Assembly (NCBI GenBank): GCA_964580105.1
Contig: CAZOJJ010000001.1
Location: 62,001 to 126,000 of the forward strand
Length of the DNA: 64,000 bases
Reading direction: 5' to 3'
DNA from: CAZOJJ01 sp964580105
GTDB lineage: Bacteria > Bacteroidota > Rhodothermia > Rhodothermales > Rubricoccaceae
Program-made: the position numbers and the translations under genes
Shown: in pieces, positions 34,849-43,715 of the stretch
Layout of the letters: each line of letters starts with the position of its first letter
Position numbering within the stretch: the first letter of the stretch is position 1
Notes under the pieces: generated by a model
The model's input: only the letters and a program-made list of their open reading frames with translations
What the model was told of the DNA's origin: nothing
Databases searched by the model: none

Positions 34849-37800
34849 TCACCAGCCCGGCGTGAAGTTGAACCCAAACACGCCCGTCACGTCGTCGCGC
34901 GAGAGGGGGAGGGCGTAGTAGGGCTCGATCACGAGCGCGCCGAGGACGTTCACGCGGAGCGACGCGCCGACCGAGAAGATCGGCTTCTGGTCCCGGAACG
35001 TCGTGCCCAGCACGAACTCGGTCTGCTGGCCGGTCGGGTCGAGGAACGTGAAGCGATCCACCGGCCCCCAGGCCATCCCGGCGTCGGCGAAGAAGACGAG
35101 TTCGGTCGGGAAGTAGGGAAAGGAGACGAGGCCGAGGGCCGGAACGCCCAGCAGCGGCATCCGCAGCTCGGCCGTCGCCAGCGCGATCCGGCTTCCGAAG
35201 AGGCGATCCTGGAACGCTCCGTAGGCGTCGTCGGTCTCGAAGGAACCGGAGGTGTAGCCGCGCACGAGCGGGCCGTAGCCGAGGTAGAGCGGGTAGAGCC
35301 GGCCGCTCTCCGAATCCGGCCCGTAGCGGCCGTAGTGGAAGGCGCGCGTGGCGAACGTGAGCGGGAAGCGCTGGGGGAAGCCCGGGATGCGCGTGAAGAA
35401 GTACTTGCGGAAGTCGGCCGTGACGGTGGCGTAGTTGAGCGAGCCGAACGTGCCGTCCACGCCGAAGCGGTAGCGTGCGCCGCGGATGGGCGAGGTGAAC
35501 CCGAAGAACGAGTAGTCCCCCACGAAGGCGGTGCCCCCCTCGAAGAGGTGGAGCGCCGTGAACAGCGTGTCCTGACCCGGCACGAGGCGACGCCCGCTGA
35601 AGAAGCAGAACCCGCCCTCGTCGCACTCGACGGCGTTGTACTCCAGGTCGTAGCCGATGCGGCGGTAGCCCGCCTCGGCCTCGAACCGCTGGCTCTGGTT
35701 CAGCGGGTACGACGCCAGCCCGGCCACCTGGCTCACGTACGTACGCAGGTAGTACAGCGTGCTGCCCAGGAAGGCGCTCGTCACGGTGTCCTGCGGCGGC
35801 GGCTCCCCGAAGAAGGCCTGGACGTAGGGCAGGTGCCCCACCAACGCCCCGTAGTTGAGCCGCCGCGCCCGGTTGAGGTACACGGCCTGCCCGCCGAGGT
35901 CGCGGAGCGTCCCGTTGGCGGCCACGCTCACGCCGAGGACGTGGTCGGAGAGCTGGTCGGAGAAGAGGAACGAGATGCCGCCGGCCACGCCGACGCCGCT
36001 CCCGTAGCTGGGGTCGTAGCCGACACCGACGGAGGGCTGGCTGACGTAGTCGAGCTGGAGGCCCGGGCGGTACTCGCGCGAGGGGAAGGCACGCGTGTCG
36101 GGGAGCCCGGCCGTGGCGTCGGCGAGGTAGCCTTCGACGACGGAGCGGTCGAGGGCGTCGACGGGCGGGATGACGGCGGCGACCTCGGCCTCGGGGCCGA
36201 ACGGCTCGATGGGCGTGCCCTCGGTATCGGCGGCGTCGAGGGCGTAGACGGCGTACTTCTGCGCTTCGAAGACGGAGTAGAGGAGGCGGCCGTTGTCCTT
36301 CGCCACCGAGAAGGCGGGCGAGAAGTCGGCGATGCCTGCCACGCCGGTGGCCACGTTGGTCACGCGGTAGAGCGCGTCGGTGGTGCGGTCGAGGCGGTAG
36401 ACGTTGTTGTAGCCGTCGGGGTCGGAGAGGAAGTAGAGGCTCCGGCCGTCGGGGCTGAACTGGGGGTTGATGTGCTTGGCACCGGCGAAGAGGCTGAGCA
36501 CCTCGATCTCGCCGGAGTCGAGGTCGTAGAGGGCCAGGCGCGGCGGGGCGAAGGTGAGGCGCTCGAAGTCGGTGCCCGGGCCGCGGTCGGTCGAGAAGGC
36601 GAGGAAGCGGCCGTCGGGGCTCCAGGCGGCCTGGATGTCGGTGTAGCGGTCGTTGGTGAGCTGGCGGACCGTCTCGCTCTGGAGGTCGACGAGGTAGAGG
36701 TCGGCGATGCCGCCCTGGATGCCGGTGAAGGCGATGCGGCGGCCGTCGGGGCTCCAGGCGGGGTCCTTGATGGCGCCGACGCCGCGCACGGCGATGCGGC
36801 GGACGACCTCGCGGCTCTCCACGTCGAGGAGGGCGATCTCGTTGTCGCCCCCGGCGAAGACGACGTAGGCGAACTGCCGCCCGTCCGGGCTCCACGTCCC
36901 GGCGCTCTCGATGAACCGGATAGCGTCGAAGTGGGGGTCGGTACCGACGGACTCCAGCTTCTTGATGACCCGGCCCGTCTCGGCGTCGGCGAGGAAGAGG
37001 TCGATGCCGAAGAGGTCGCGCTCGGAGAGGTAGGCGACGTAGCGGCCGTCCGGGCTGACGGCCGGCGCGATGTTGATGTCGCCGGAGTCGATGTCGTGGG
37101 CGAGGACGCGGCGGTCGCCGAGGCGGCGGAGGGCGTCGGGGGCGAGGGCCAGGGGGAGGTCCACGACGTCGTCGCCGTCGGCCTCGGGCCGCCCGGCGAG
37201 GTTCTCGACGAGGTCGTCGAAGGTGGCCTTGGGCACGGCGCGGTCGCCCACGAGCGGGAGGTACGTCTCGGCCATGAGAGCGCCCCATCGCGCGCCGAGC
37301 GAGTCCGGCGTGAGGCCCGTCACGGCCACGATGGCGGAGTCGAGCGGGGTTTCGAGCGCGGTCTTGAACAGGCGCACGGCGGCCTCGTCGCCGTAGACGC
37401 CGCCGACGTAGGCCCAGAAGGGCTGGCCGTACTGGTACTCGTTGTACTCGGCCCGATTGCCGAGTTCGGAGAGCGAGGGGAAGGCGTCGCGGAGGACGGC
37501 GTCGCGCATCCACATCGCCGTCACGGCGTCCACGCGGCCGACGGAGAAGTACTCGGCCATCCCCTCGATCACCCACAGCGGCAGGCGGATGAACTGCTGG
37601 AAGGTGTTGCCCGTCCGCGCGATGTCGTACTGGAACTGGTGGACGAGTTCGTGGCCGAGCACGTGGTTGGTCTCCTGGTAGTTGGACGCCATCGGGAGGA
37701 CGACCCGCAGCTTGAGCCCTTCGGTGACGCCCTGCGTGCCCTCGCCGATGAACCCGCTGACGACGTTGGTCTGGCGGAAGTCGGCGTCGTCGGCGTAGAG

Positions 37801-38073
37801 CACGATGGTCTTGCGGTCCTCGAACTCGTGGTCGAGGACGGCCGAGAGCCGGTCGTACCAGCGCTCGGCCATGCGGGCCACGTCGCGGGCGGCCTGCTCC
37901 TCCTCGGGGTAGTAGTAGACGTTGAAGTGCTCGGTCTCGAGCACCTGGAAGTCGAAGTCGTCGTAGCGGACCTTGTTGCGGCCGAAGTACTGCGCGGCGG
38001 CCGTCTCGGCCAGGAGCGCGGCCAGCAGCACGGCGAGGAGGGTCCGGGCGAGGAGACGAAGGGGGGCGGCCAT
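34849..38073 (-). CDS. Outer-membrane protein: gluzincin-like peptidase + PD40 propeller + BamA-like barrel
   Basis: A 1074-residue secreted outer-membrane protein with a signal peptide (to about residue 27). Residues about 30-250 form a peptidase MA-like domain with HELVH at 141-145 and VIEGMAEYFS at 168-177, the third ligand probably E170. Residues about 300-620 contain PD40/TolB-like blades, for example AVSPDGRYVAYLSE and WSPDGRRIAFTG. The last ~400 residues form a beta-barrel ending FNFTPGW. This fusion is found in some Bacteroidota-like genomes; function is unknown. The ATG at 38071-38073 is used. It is divergent from the PBP2 gene. Confidence 0.85.
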   Translation of the reverse strand: MAAPLRLLARTLLAVLLAALLAETAAAQYFGRNKVRYDDFDFQVLETEHFNVYYYPEEEQAARDVARMAERWYDRLSAVLDHEFEDRKTIVLYADDADFRQTNVVSGFIGEGTQGVTEGLKLRVVLPMASNYQETNHVLGHELVHQFQYDIARTGNTFQQFIRLPLWVIEGMAEYFSVGRVDAVTAMWMRDAVLRDAFPSLSELGNRAEYNEYQYGQPFWAYVGGVYGDEAAVRLFKTALETPLDSAIVAVTGLTPDSLGARWGALMAETYLPLVGDRAVPKATFDDLVENLAGRPEADGDDVVDLPLALAPDALRRLGDRRVLAHDIDSGDINIAPAVSPDGRYVAYLSERDLFGIDLFLADAETGRVIKKLESVGTDPHFDAIRFIESAGTWSPDGRQFAYVVFAGGDNEIALLDVESREVVRRIAVRGVGAIKDPAWSPDGRRIAFTGIQGGIADLYLVDLQSETVRQLTNDRYTDIQAAWSPDGRFLAFSTDRGPGTDFERLTFAPPRLALYDLDSGEIEVLSLFAGAKHINPQFSPDGRSLYFLSDPDGYNNVYRLDRTTDALYRVTNVATGVAGIADFSPAFSVAKDNGRLLYSVFEAQKYAVYALDAADTEGTPIEPFGPEAEVAAVIPPVDALDRSVVEGYLADATAGLPDTRAFPSREYRPGLQLDYVSQPSVGVGYDPSYGSGVGVAGGISFLFSDQLSDHVLGVSVAANGTLRDLGGQAVYLNRARRLNYGALVGHLPYVQAFFGEPPPQDTVTSAFLGSTLYYLRTYVSQVAGLASYPLNQSQRFEAEAGYRRIGYDLEYNAVECDEGGFCFFSGRRLVPGQDTLFTALHLFEGGTAFVGDYSFFGFTSPIRGARYRFGVDGTFGSLNYATVTADFRKYFFTRIPGFPQRFPLTFATRAFHYGRYGPDSESGRLYPLYLGYGPLVRGYTSGSFETDDAYGAFQDRLFGSRIALATAELRMPLLGVPALGLVSFPYFPTELVFFADAGMAWGPVDRFTFLDPTGQQTEFVLGTTFRDQKPIFSVGASLRVNVLGALVIEPYYALPLSRDDVTGVFGFNFTPGW

Positions 38074-38463
38074 CGGTCGGAGCGTGGGGTGGGCGAGAGG
38101 CGGTGCCGCGGATGCGGCACGGGAGACGCCGGGCGAGCGGGCGTCGAGGTCACGGGGGGCACGCCGAAAGGCCCCGGCCGCAATCGGCTCCGACTCGCCC
38201 GACGCTAACCCGCCAGGATTGGCGCGGTTCTGCCCGCCTCGGCGGACGGTGCCGGGCCGCGCTCGAACCGTCGTCTGCGGCCGGCGAATCGCCGCGAACG
38301 GAGGCGCCATCGGGCGCGCTCTCCGGCCATCCGAGCGGGCATCGCGGCGAGCATGGCGGGGCGGGCGAATTGTACGAGCCGGCGCACGCTGCCCGAACCG
38401 AGGCCGCCCCGCCTCGTTTACCTTCTGCCGTCCGGCCGCCGGTTTCCTGTATCCCACCGCCCC
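38074..38463. other. Divergent intergenic region between the outer-membrane peptidase gene and PBP2
   Basis: About 390 bases with no gene. The last 50 bases carry a TAnnTTTG-like box (38419-38426) and a pyrimidine-rich leader for PBP2. No other signal is recognised. Confidence 0.6.
38419..38426 (+). promoter_or_regulatory. Candidate -7 promoter box for PBP2 (mrdA)
   Basis: The plus strand reads TACCTTCT, ending 37 bases before the mrdA ATG. Confidence 0.4.
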
Positions 38464-40332
38464 ATGCGCTACACCCCTGCCACCTCGAAAGAGGAAACCC
38501 GCCTCCGGTACCGCATCTTCAGCGTCGTCGTGCTGCTCGTGCTCGTCTTCCTGGGCGGGCGGCTGGCGCAGATGCAGCTGCTCGACCGCGAGCGCTACGC
38601 CGTCGAGGCCGAGGGCAACGCGATCCAGGAGAACATCGTGCGCCCGGCGCGCGGCTACATCTACGACCGCGACGGCACACTCCTGGTGGACAACCAGACG
38701 ACGATCTCCGTCTGGGTCTCCCCGCGCTACTTCGACCCCGCGCACCTGCCCGAGGTGGCCCGCCTCGCGGGCGTGCCGGACTCCGTCGTGCTCGGCCGCT
38801 GGCACGAGATGCGCGCCCGCTCGGCCTACCAGGCCGACTGGCTCCTCAAGGACGTCTCGTTCGAGGCGTTCGGGCGGCTCCGCGAGGCGCAGTACCGGCT
38901 CCCGGGGCTCACCTTCCGCGAGGACCAGCAGCGCCGCTACCACAGCCCCCCGCGCCTGGCCCACGTCCTCGGCTACGTCAAGGAGATCTCCGCCAGCCAG
39001 CTCGCCGTGATGAGCGAGCAGGGCTACCGCCTCGGCGACAACGTCGGCGTGGCCGGCATCGAGAAGGAGTACGAGACCGTCCTGCGCGGGCGCGTCGGGC
39101 GGGAGTACGTGCTCGTCAACGTGCACGGCATGGAGGTGCAGCCCTACGAGGGCGGCGCCTACGACGTCGAGCCCGAGTCCGGCATCGGCCTCCGCCTCGC
39201 CATCGACGCCGAGACGCAGGCGCTGGCCGAGAGTCTGTTCGTCAACAAGCGCGGCGGCGCCGTGATGATGGACGTGAACACGGGCGGCATCATCGCGATG
39301 GTCTCCGCGCCGGACTACGACCCGTCCATGCTCCTCGGCCGCCTCTCGCAGGCGGACGTGGACTACCTCTACCGCAACGAGGACAAGCCGCTGCTCGTCC
39401 GCGCCACGCAGAGCTACCAGCCGCCCGGCTCCACGTGGAAGCCGTTCATGGCGCTCATCGGCCTCCAGGAAGGGCTCATCACCGAGGACACGCGGCTCAC
39501 CTGCGGGGGCGGCTACGTCTGGGGCGGCCGGCTCTACCGCTGCCACGGCGGCGCTCACGGCGCCATCGCCGTCAAGGACGCCATCCGCGTCTCGTGCAAC
39601 ACGTTCTTCTTCCGCCTGATGAACGACACCATCAACGGGAAGCGGATGGACCTGACGACGTGGAGCAACTGGGCGCACCGGTTCGGCTTCGGCGTCCTCG
39701 CCCCCATCGACTTCCCCCAGCAGAGCCCCGGCCTCATCCCGGACTCGGCCGCGATGGACAAGGCGTACCCGATGGGCTGGACGAGCGGCTACACCGTCAA
39801 CCTCGGCATCGGCCAGGGCTACATGGGCACGACCCCGCTCCAGCTCGCCCGCTACGCCGCCGCCGTCGGCAACGGCGGCACCCTCGTCACGCCCCACCTC
39901 GTCAAGGAGATGGTGGACCCCGTCACGGGTGAGATCCGCGAGCCCGTCTTCCGCCGCCCCCGCCGCATCCCCATCGACGAGGCGAACTGGCGGATCGTCC
40001 AGCGCGGCATGGAGATGGTCGTCGAGGCCGGCACGGCCCGCCGCGCGGCCATCGCCCAGACCGACACGTTTCCGGCCATCGCCGTCGCGGGCAAGACGGG
40101 CACGGCCGAGAACCCGCGCGGCGACGACCACGCCGTCTTCATCGCCTACGCCCCGGCCGACGACCCGCAGGTGGCCGTCGGCGTGATCGTGGAGAACGCC
40201 GGCTTCGGCTCGACCACGGCCGCGCCCATCGCCAGCCTCATGATCGAGCAGTACTTCCGCGGCGTCGTGACCCGGCCCGACCTCGTGCAGGCCGTCCGCG
40301 CTCGCCGCTCCGCCGCCGACCGGGGGGCGTAG
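38464..40332 (+). CDS. mrdA: Penicillin-binding protein 2, elongation transpeptidase
   Basis: Class B PBP that cross-links peptidoglycan for cell elongation with RodA. The 622-residue protein has a cytoplasmic tail, one membrane segment at about residues 18-36, a pedestal domain (with RGYIYDRDGTLLV), and the transpeptidase domain. Active-site motifs are STWK at 323-326 (catalytic S323), SCN at 377-379 and KTGT at 544-547. All are intact. rodA follows 81 bases downstream, as usual. The ATG at 38464 is preferred over a longer frame upstream. Confidence 0.95.
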   Translation: MRYTPATSKEETRLRYRIFSVVVLLVLVFLGGRLAQMQLLDRERYAVEAEGNAIQENIVRPARGYIYDRDGTLLVDNQTTISVWVSPRYFDPAHLPEVARLAGVPDSVVLGRWHEMRARSAYQADWLLKDVSFEAFGRLREAQYRLPGLTFREDQQRRYHSPPRLAHVLGYVKEISASQLAVMSEQGYRLGDNVGVAGIEKEYETVLRGRVGREYVLVNVHGMEVQPYEGGAYDVEPESGIGLRLAIDAETQALAESLFVNKRGGAVMMDVNTGGIIAMVSAPDYDPSMLLGRLSQADVDYLYRNEDKPLLVRATQSYQPPGSTWKPFMALIGLQEGLITEDTRLTCGGGYVWGGRLYRCHGGAHGAIAVKDAIRVSCNTFFFRLMNDTINGKRMDLTTWSNWAHRFGFGVLAPIDFPQQSPGLIPDSAAMDKAYPMGWTSGYTVNLGIGQGYMGTTPLQLARYAAAVGNGGTLVTPHLVKEMVDPVTGEIREPVFRRPRRIPIDEANWRIVQRGMEMVVEAGTARRAAIAQTDTFPAIAVAGKTGTAENPRGDDHAVFIAYAPADDPQVAVGVIVENAGFGSTTAAPIASLMIEQYFRGVVTRPDLVQAVRARRSAADRGA

Positions 40333-40413
40333 GGACGGTGGACCGCAGACGGTGGAACGCGGCGGAACTTCTCCCCCGTCGCCCACGCTCGACTTCTGAC
40401 TTCTGACTTCCGC
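40333..40413. repeat. Short repeats between mrdA and rodA
   Basis: Two near copies of a 14-base word beginning ACGGTGGA lie at about 40337-40363. Close to rodA, the 8-base word CTTCTGAC/TTCTGACT repeats about two and a half times at about 40390-40411, directly before the ATG at 40414, where a ribosome site would be. Confidence 0.7.
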
Positions 40414-41688
40414 ATGCGCGCCTGGTACAAGAACCTCGACTGGCCGACGGTCGCCCTCTGGGCGGCGCTCGTGAGCATCGGGCTGACGGCCATCTACAGC
40501 GCCACCCACGGCCCGGCCCGCGAGTTCCTCCTGCTCTCGGTCCAGCAGAACTTCGACCGCCAGCTCCAGTGGTTCCTGGTCTCGGCCGTGGCGATGATCG
40601 CCATCGTCCTGATGCCGGCGCGGTTCATCTACCGCGTGGCGCCCTGGGCCTACGGCATCACGATGGCGCTGCTGGCGGTCACGCTCGTAGCGGGGACCGT
40701 CGTCAACGGGGCGAAGGCGTGGCTCTACATCGGCCCCTTCGGTCTGCAGACGGGCGAGCTGGCGAAGGTGGGCACGGTCCTCTTCGTGGCCCGCTTCCTC
40801 TCGACCAACCGCGCGCGCGAGGGCGACTGGAAGTTCCTCCTCACCGCCGGCGGCATCCTCCTCCTGCCGGCGGCGCTCATCCTGCTCCAGAACGACACCG
40901 GCACGGCCCTCGTGTTCGTCGCGCTCCTCCCGATCATGCTGTTCTGGACGGGCGCCGTGCCGTTGCCGTGGATGGGCCTCCTCGTGGCCCCGGCCGTCGC
41001 GGGCTACCTCTACGTGTTCTCGGGCGACCCCAACACGGGGCTCACGTGGGGCTTCCTCTTCGCCGCCGTGTTCACGGCCGGGATGCTGCTCTACACCCGC
41101 TCGAAGGGGTTCGCGCTGCTGAGCTTCCTCGTGGCGGCCGGCACCGTGATGGGCGCGTGGATCGCGCTCGACAAGGTGCTCCAGCCGCACCAGAAGGCCC
41201 GCCTCGTCGCCTTCGCCGACCCGGAGGCATTCCGCTCGACGGCCGGCTTCCACGTCATCCAGTCGAAGGCGGCCATCGGCTCGGGCGGCTTCTTCGGCAA
41301 GGGGTTCACGCAGGGCACGCAGACCCAGCTCGCGTTCATCCCCGAGCAGTCCACCGACTTCGTGTTCACCATCATCGGCGAGGAGTTCGGCTTCCTGGGC
41401 GCGATGGTGATGCTGGTCGTCTTCGGCGCGCTGCTGATCCGGCTGACGGGGATGGGCGTGGCGGCGGGCTTCGCGTTCCCGCGGCTGTTTGCGGCGGGCG
41501 TGGCGGGCGTGTTCCTCGTCCACATCCTGATCAACGTCGGGATGACGGTGGGGCTGATCCCGGTGATCGGCATCCCGCTCCCGCTGATCTCCTACGGCGG
41601 CTCGGCGCTCCTGGCCAACACGGCAATGATCGCCATCGCGCTCAACCTCCACGCCCGGCGCGACGAGTTCGCGGTGTATACGGGGTAG
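40414..41688 (+). CDS. rodA: Rod shape-determining protein RodA
   Basis: A SEDS-family peptidoglycan glycosyltransferase working with PBP2 in cell elongation, inner membrane. The 424-residue protein has about ten membrane segments. Family motifs are GAKAWLYIGPFGLQTGELAKV, LQNDTGTALVFVAL and the late motif PVIGIPLPLISYGGSALL. The catalytic-type aspartate is in the long extracellular loop region, HPQ is LQPHQKARLVAFADPEAFR. It is the second gene of the mrdA-rodA pair. Confidence 0.95.
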   Translation: MRAWYKNLDWPTVALWAALVSIGLTAIYSATHGPAREFLLLSVQQNFDRQLQWFLVSAVAMIAIVLMPARFIYRVAPWAYGITMALLAVTLVAGTVVNGAKAWLYIGPFGLQTGELAKVGTVLFVARFLSTNRAREGDWKFLLTAGGILLLPAALILLQNDTGTALVFVALLPIMLFWTGAVPLPWMGLLVAPAVAGYLYVFSGDPNTGLTWGFLFAAVFTAGMLLYTRSKGFALLSFLVAAGTVMGAWIALDKVLQPHQKARLVAFADPEAFRSTAGFHVIQSKAAIGSGGFFGKGFTQGTQTQLAFIPEQSTDFVFTIIGEEFGFLGAMVMLVVFGALLIRLTGMGVAAGFAFPRLFAAGVAGVFLVHILINVGMTVGLIPVIGIPLPLISYGGSALLANTAMIAIALNLHARRDEFAVYTG

Positions 41689-41763
41689 CGTGATGCGTAC
41701 CGTATTGCGTAACGGCACGCGACGAAAGGCCCGCGCCTCACGCAATACGCCTCACGCCATACC
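41689..41763. terminator. Inverted-repeat terminator candidate between rodA and a convergent gene
   Basis: A perfect 10-base arm CGTATTGCGT (41701-41710) pairs with ACGCAATACG (41740-41749). The match continues imperfectly outward, to about 22 bases. The loop is 29 bases. Position between convergent genes fits a two-way terminator, but no T-run is clear. The same word CACGCAATACG is close to words in the arrays at 46.5 and 49.5 kb. Confidence 0.5.
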
Positions 41764-41768
41764 TACCC

Positions 41769-42695
41769 CTACCAGCCGTAGCGCACGGCGATGAGTTGGC
41801 CGGTGCCGAAGCCGGCGTCGAGCGGGAGCAGCGCATAGTCCACGCGGAAGGCGCCGGCGGCCAGCCCGGCGCCGGCCGAGAACCGCCGCACGGGGTCGTT
41901 CGCCACGTACCCGGCGCGGACGGTGAGCAGGTCGAACAGGGTCGCCTCGGCGCCCAGGCGGACCTGCGTCGGCTCCGCCTGCTCGGTGCGGTGGACGACC
42001 TCGGTGTGGAGCGCCGTCGAGAGCAGCACCGCGCTCTCGGTCGAGGCCACGAGTTGGAAGGGCCGCACGGTCACGCCGCCGCGGATCGTCGTCGGCAGCG
42101 GCGTGCGCTCGGCGTCGAGTGCGCTCATGCGGCCGAGGTGCTGCACGGCGGCCCCGAGGCGGAGGCCGTCGGTGGGCCGGAGCTGCACGCCCACGTCGGC
42201 GGCGACGCCGCCCGCGGAGGCCTCGAAGACGCGCTCGGAGAGCACCTTGCCGACGACGCCGAGTTGGAGCGTGCCGAACCGCCGCGCGTAGCCCGCGCCG
42301 ACGGCCACGTACTGCACCTCGAAGGTGCCTGCGCTCGGCCCCGGCCCGTCGCGTGCGTCGAGTTCGCCCGAGGTCGTCCCGGCCACGAAGAGACCGAGGC
42401 CGCCCCGCCCCGCCGCGAAGCGGCTGCCGACGGCGACCGTGCGGGCGTCGCCGAGCCAGTCCTGCACGGCGAGGGCGGCGGCGTTGTCGCCCTCGGTGGC
42501 CAGCCCGGCCGGGTTGAACAGCGGCGCGAACGGCCCGTCGGCCGCCGCCGCGTAGGCGCCGCCGACGCCCTGCCCGGCGGGGTCGGGGTCGAGCGCGAGG
42601 AAGGCCAGCCCGTTCCCCTGCGCATGCACCGGCCCCGCCAGCAGCAATAGTCCTACGACCACCGACGGCCAAAGGCCCAGCGCCAACCGCCTCAT
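41769..42695 (-). CDS. PorV/PorQ-like outer-membrane protein
   Basis: A 308-residue barrel protein. A signal peptide (cleavage after VHAQ) is followed by LAFLALDPDPAGQGVGGAYAAAADGPFAPLFNPAGLA, a hallmark of the PorV/PorQ/UPF0164 family. The barrel ends LIAVRYGW. In Bacteroidota this family helps type IX secretion by carrying or shuttling cargo at the outer membrane. It overlaps the upstream barrel gene by 4 bases (ATGA), and the sorting-tail protein lies at the head of the set. Confidence 0.85.
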   Translation of the reverse strand: MRRLALGLWPSVVVGLLLLAGPVHAQGNGLAFLALDPDPAGQGVGGAYAAAADGPFAPLFNPAGLATEGDNAAALAVQDWLGDARTVAVGSRFAAGRGGLGLFVAGTTSGELDARDGPGPSAGTFEVQYVAVGAGYARRFGTLQLGVVGKVLSERVFEASAGGVAADVGVQLRPTDGLRLGAAVQHLGRMSALDAERTPLPTTIRGGVTVRPFQLVASTESAVLLSTALHTEVVHRTEQAEPTQVRLGAEATLFDLLTVRAGYVANDPVRRFSAGAGLAAGAFRVDYALLPLDAGFGTGQLIAVRYGW

Positions 42696-43711
42696 AGCTC
42701 TACGTGCAGGGTGAGGACGTGCATCGTCCCGGTGGCGAAGGGTTCGAGGACGGCGGCGTAGTCGAGCCGCGCGTCGAGGTCGCCGAAGCGCTGGCGGAGG
42801 GCGAAGCCGGCGCTGGGCGTGGCGGCCCCGAAGGCGTCGGCCCCGAGGCGGTCGTAGCCGACCCGCACGCCGAGCGGCTCGGCGAGCCAGTACTCCGCGC
42901 CCACGCGCAGCATCACGTCGGCGAAGCGGAGGTCCTCCCGCGTCACCGTCGGCGTCGGCACGCCGGCCACGGTCCCGACGCCCGTCACCACGTCGGTCTC
43001 GACCGACTGCACCTGGGTCTCGACCTCGGCGGAGACGACGCCCTTCTCGCCGAGGCGGTAGGCCGCGCCGGCGCGGAGACGGACCGGGAAGCGGTCGGTG
43101 TTGGCGCCGCCGGCGCTACCGAGGAGGCCGGAGGTGTCCCAGTCGTACTTCGCGAGCAGGTCGTCGGCGGCGAAGGCAACGGCGAGGTTCTCGGTGATCA
43201 TGCCCGTCACGCCGAGCGAGAGGCCGAGGGAGGTCGGGGCGTCGACGCCCTCGAAGAGGTCGGCGCGGTAGAGCCGGAGGCCGATGCCGCCCGCGATCCG
43301 CTCGGAGAACCGCGTCCCGAAGGCGACGAAGAAGCCGAACTCGCTGGTCGCGTAGTCGCCGGTGTGGTAGCCGCTGCCGTCGCGCCCGTCGATGTCCGAG
43401 ACGCCGGCGTGGACGAGGCCGGCGGCGAGGCCGGCGTGCGGCCTCAGCGGCGCGGCGATCTGGAGGTGCTGCAGCTCGCGGTCGAACGTCATCAGCGCCG
43501 CCGACATCTCCAGCGACTGCGCGGGCAGGGCGGGTGCGAGAGCCGGATTGTGGTACGGGCTCGCCCCGCCGAACACGTCGGCCGTGAGAGCGCCGCCCAT
43601 CGAGATGGCGCGGGCGCCGAAGCCGAAGCGCGCGAACGCCCCGGCGTACTGGGCGTGCGTGGCCGGGACCAGGCCCAGGGTGAGGGCGAAGAGGAGAACG
43701 AGTCGGTTCAT
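42692..43711 (-). CDS. PorV/PorQ-like outer-membrane protein
   Basis: A 339-residue barrel protein with a signal peptide (ATHAQ). It starts with AGAFARFGFGARAISMGGALTADVFGGASPYHNPALA, a PorV/PorQ-type pattern. The barrel ends TMHVLTLHVEL. It shares an operon with the other PorV-like protein (4-base overlap downstream) and follows the sorting-tail protein by 4 bases. A cargo-specific role is inferred from context. Confidence 0.85.
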   Translation of the reverse strand: MNRLVLLFALTLGLVPATHAQYAGAFARFGFGARAISMGGALTADVFGGASPYHNPALAPALPAQSLEMSAALMTFDRELQHLQIAAPLRPHAGLAAGLVHAGVSDIDGRDGSGYHTGDYATSEFGFFVAFGTRFSERIAGGIGLRLYRADLFEGVDAPTSLGLSLGVTGMITENLAVAFAADDLLAKYDWDTSGLLGSAGGANTDRFPVRLRAGAAYRLGEKGVVSAEVETQVQSVETDVVTGVGTVAGVPTPTVTREDLRFADVMLRVGAEYWLAEPLGVRVGYDRLGADAFGAATPSAGFALRQRFGDLDARLDYAAVLEPFATGTMHVLTLHVEL

Positions 43712-43715
43712 GCGG

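Noticed and set aside
34735..38208. Long plus-strand frame opposite the outer-membrane peptidase gene
   Set aside because: It runs through the N gap and mirrors the real minus-strand gene.
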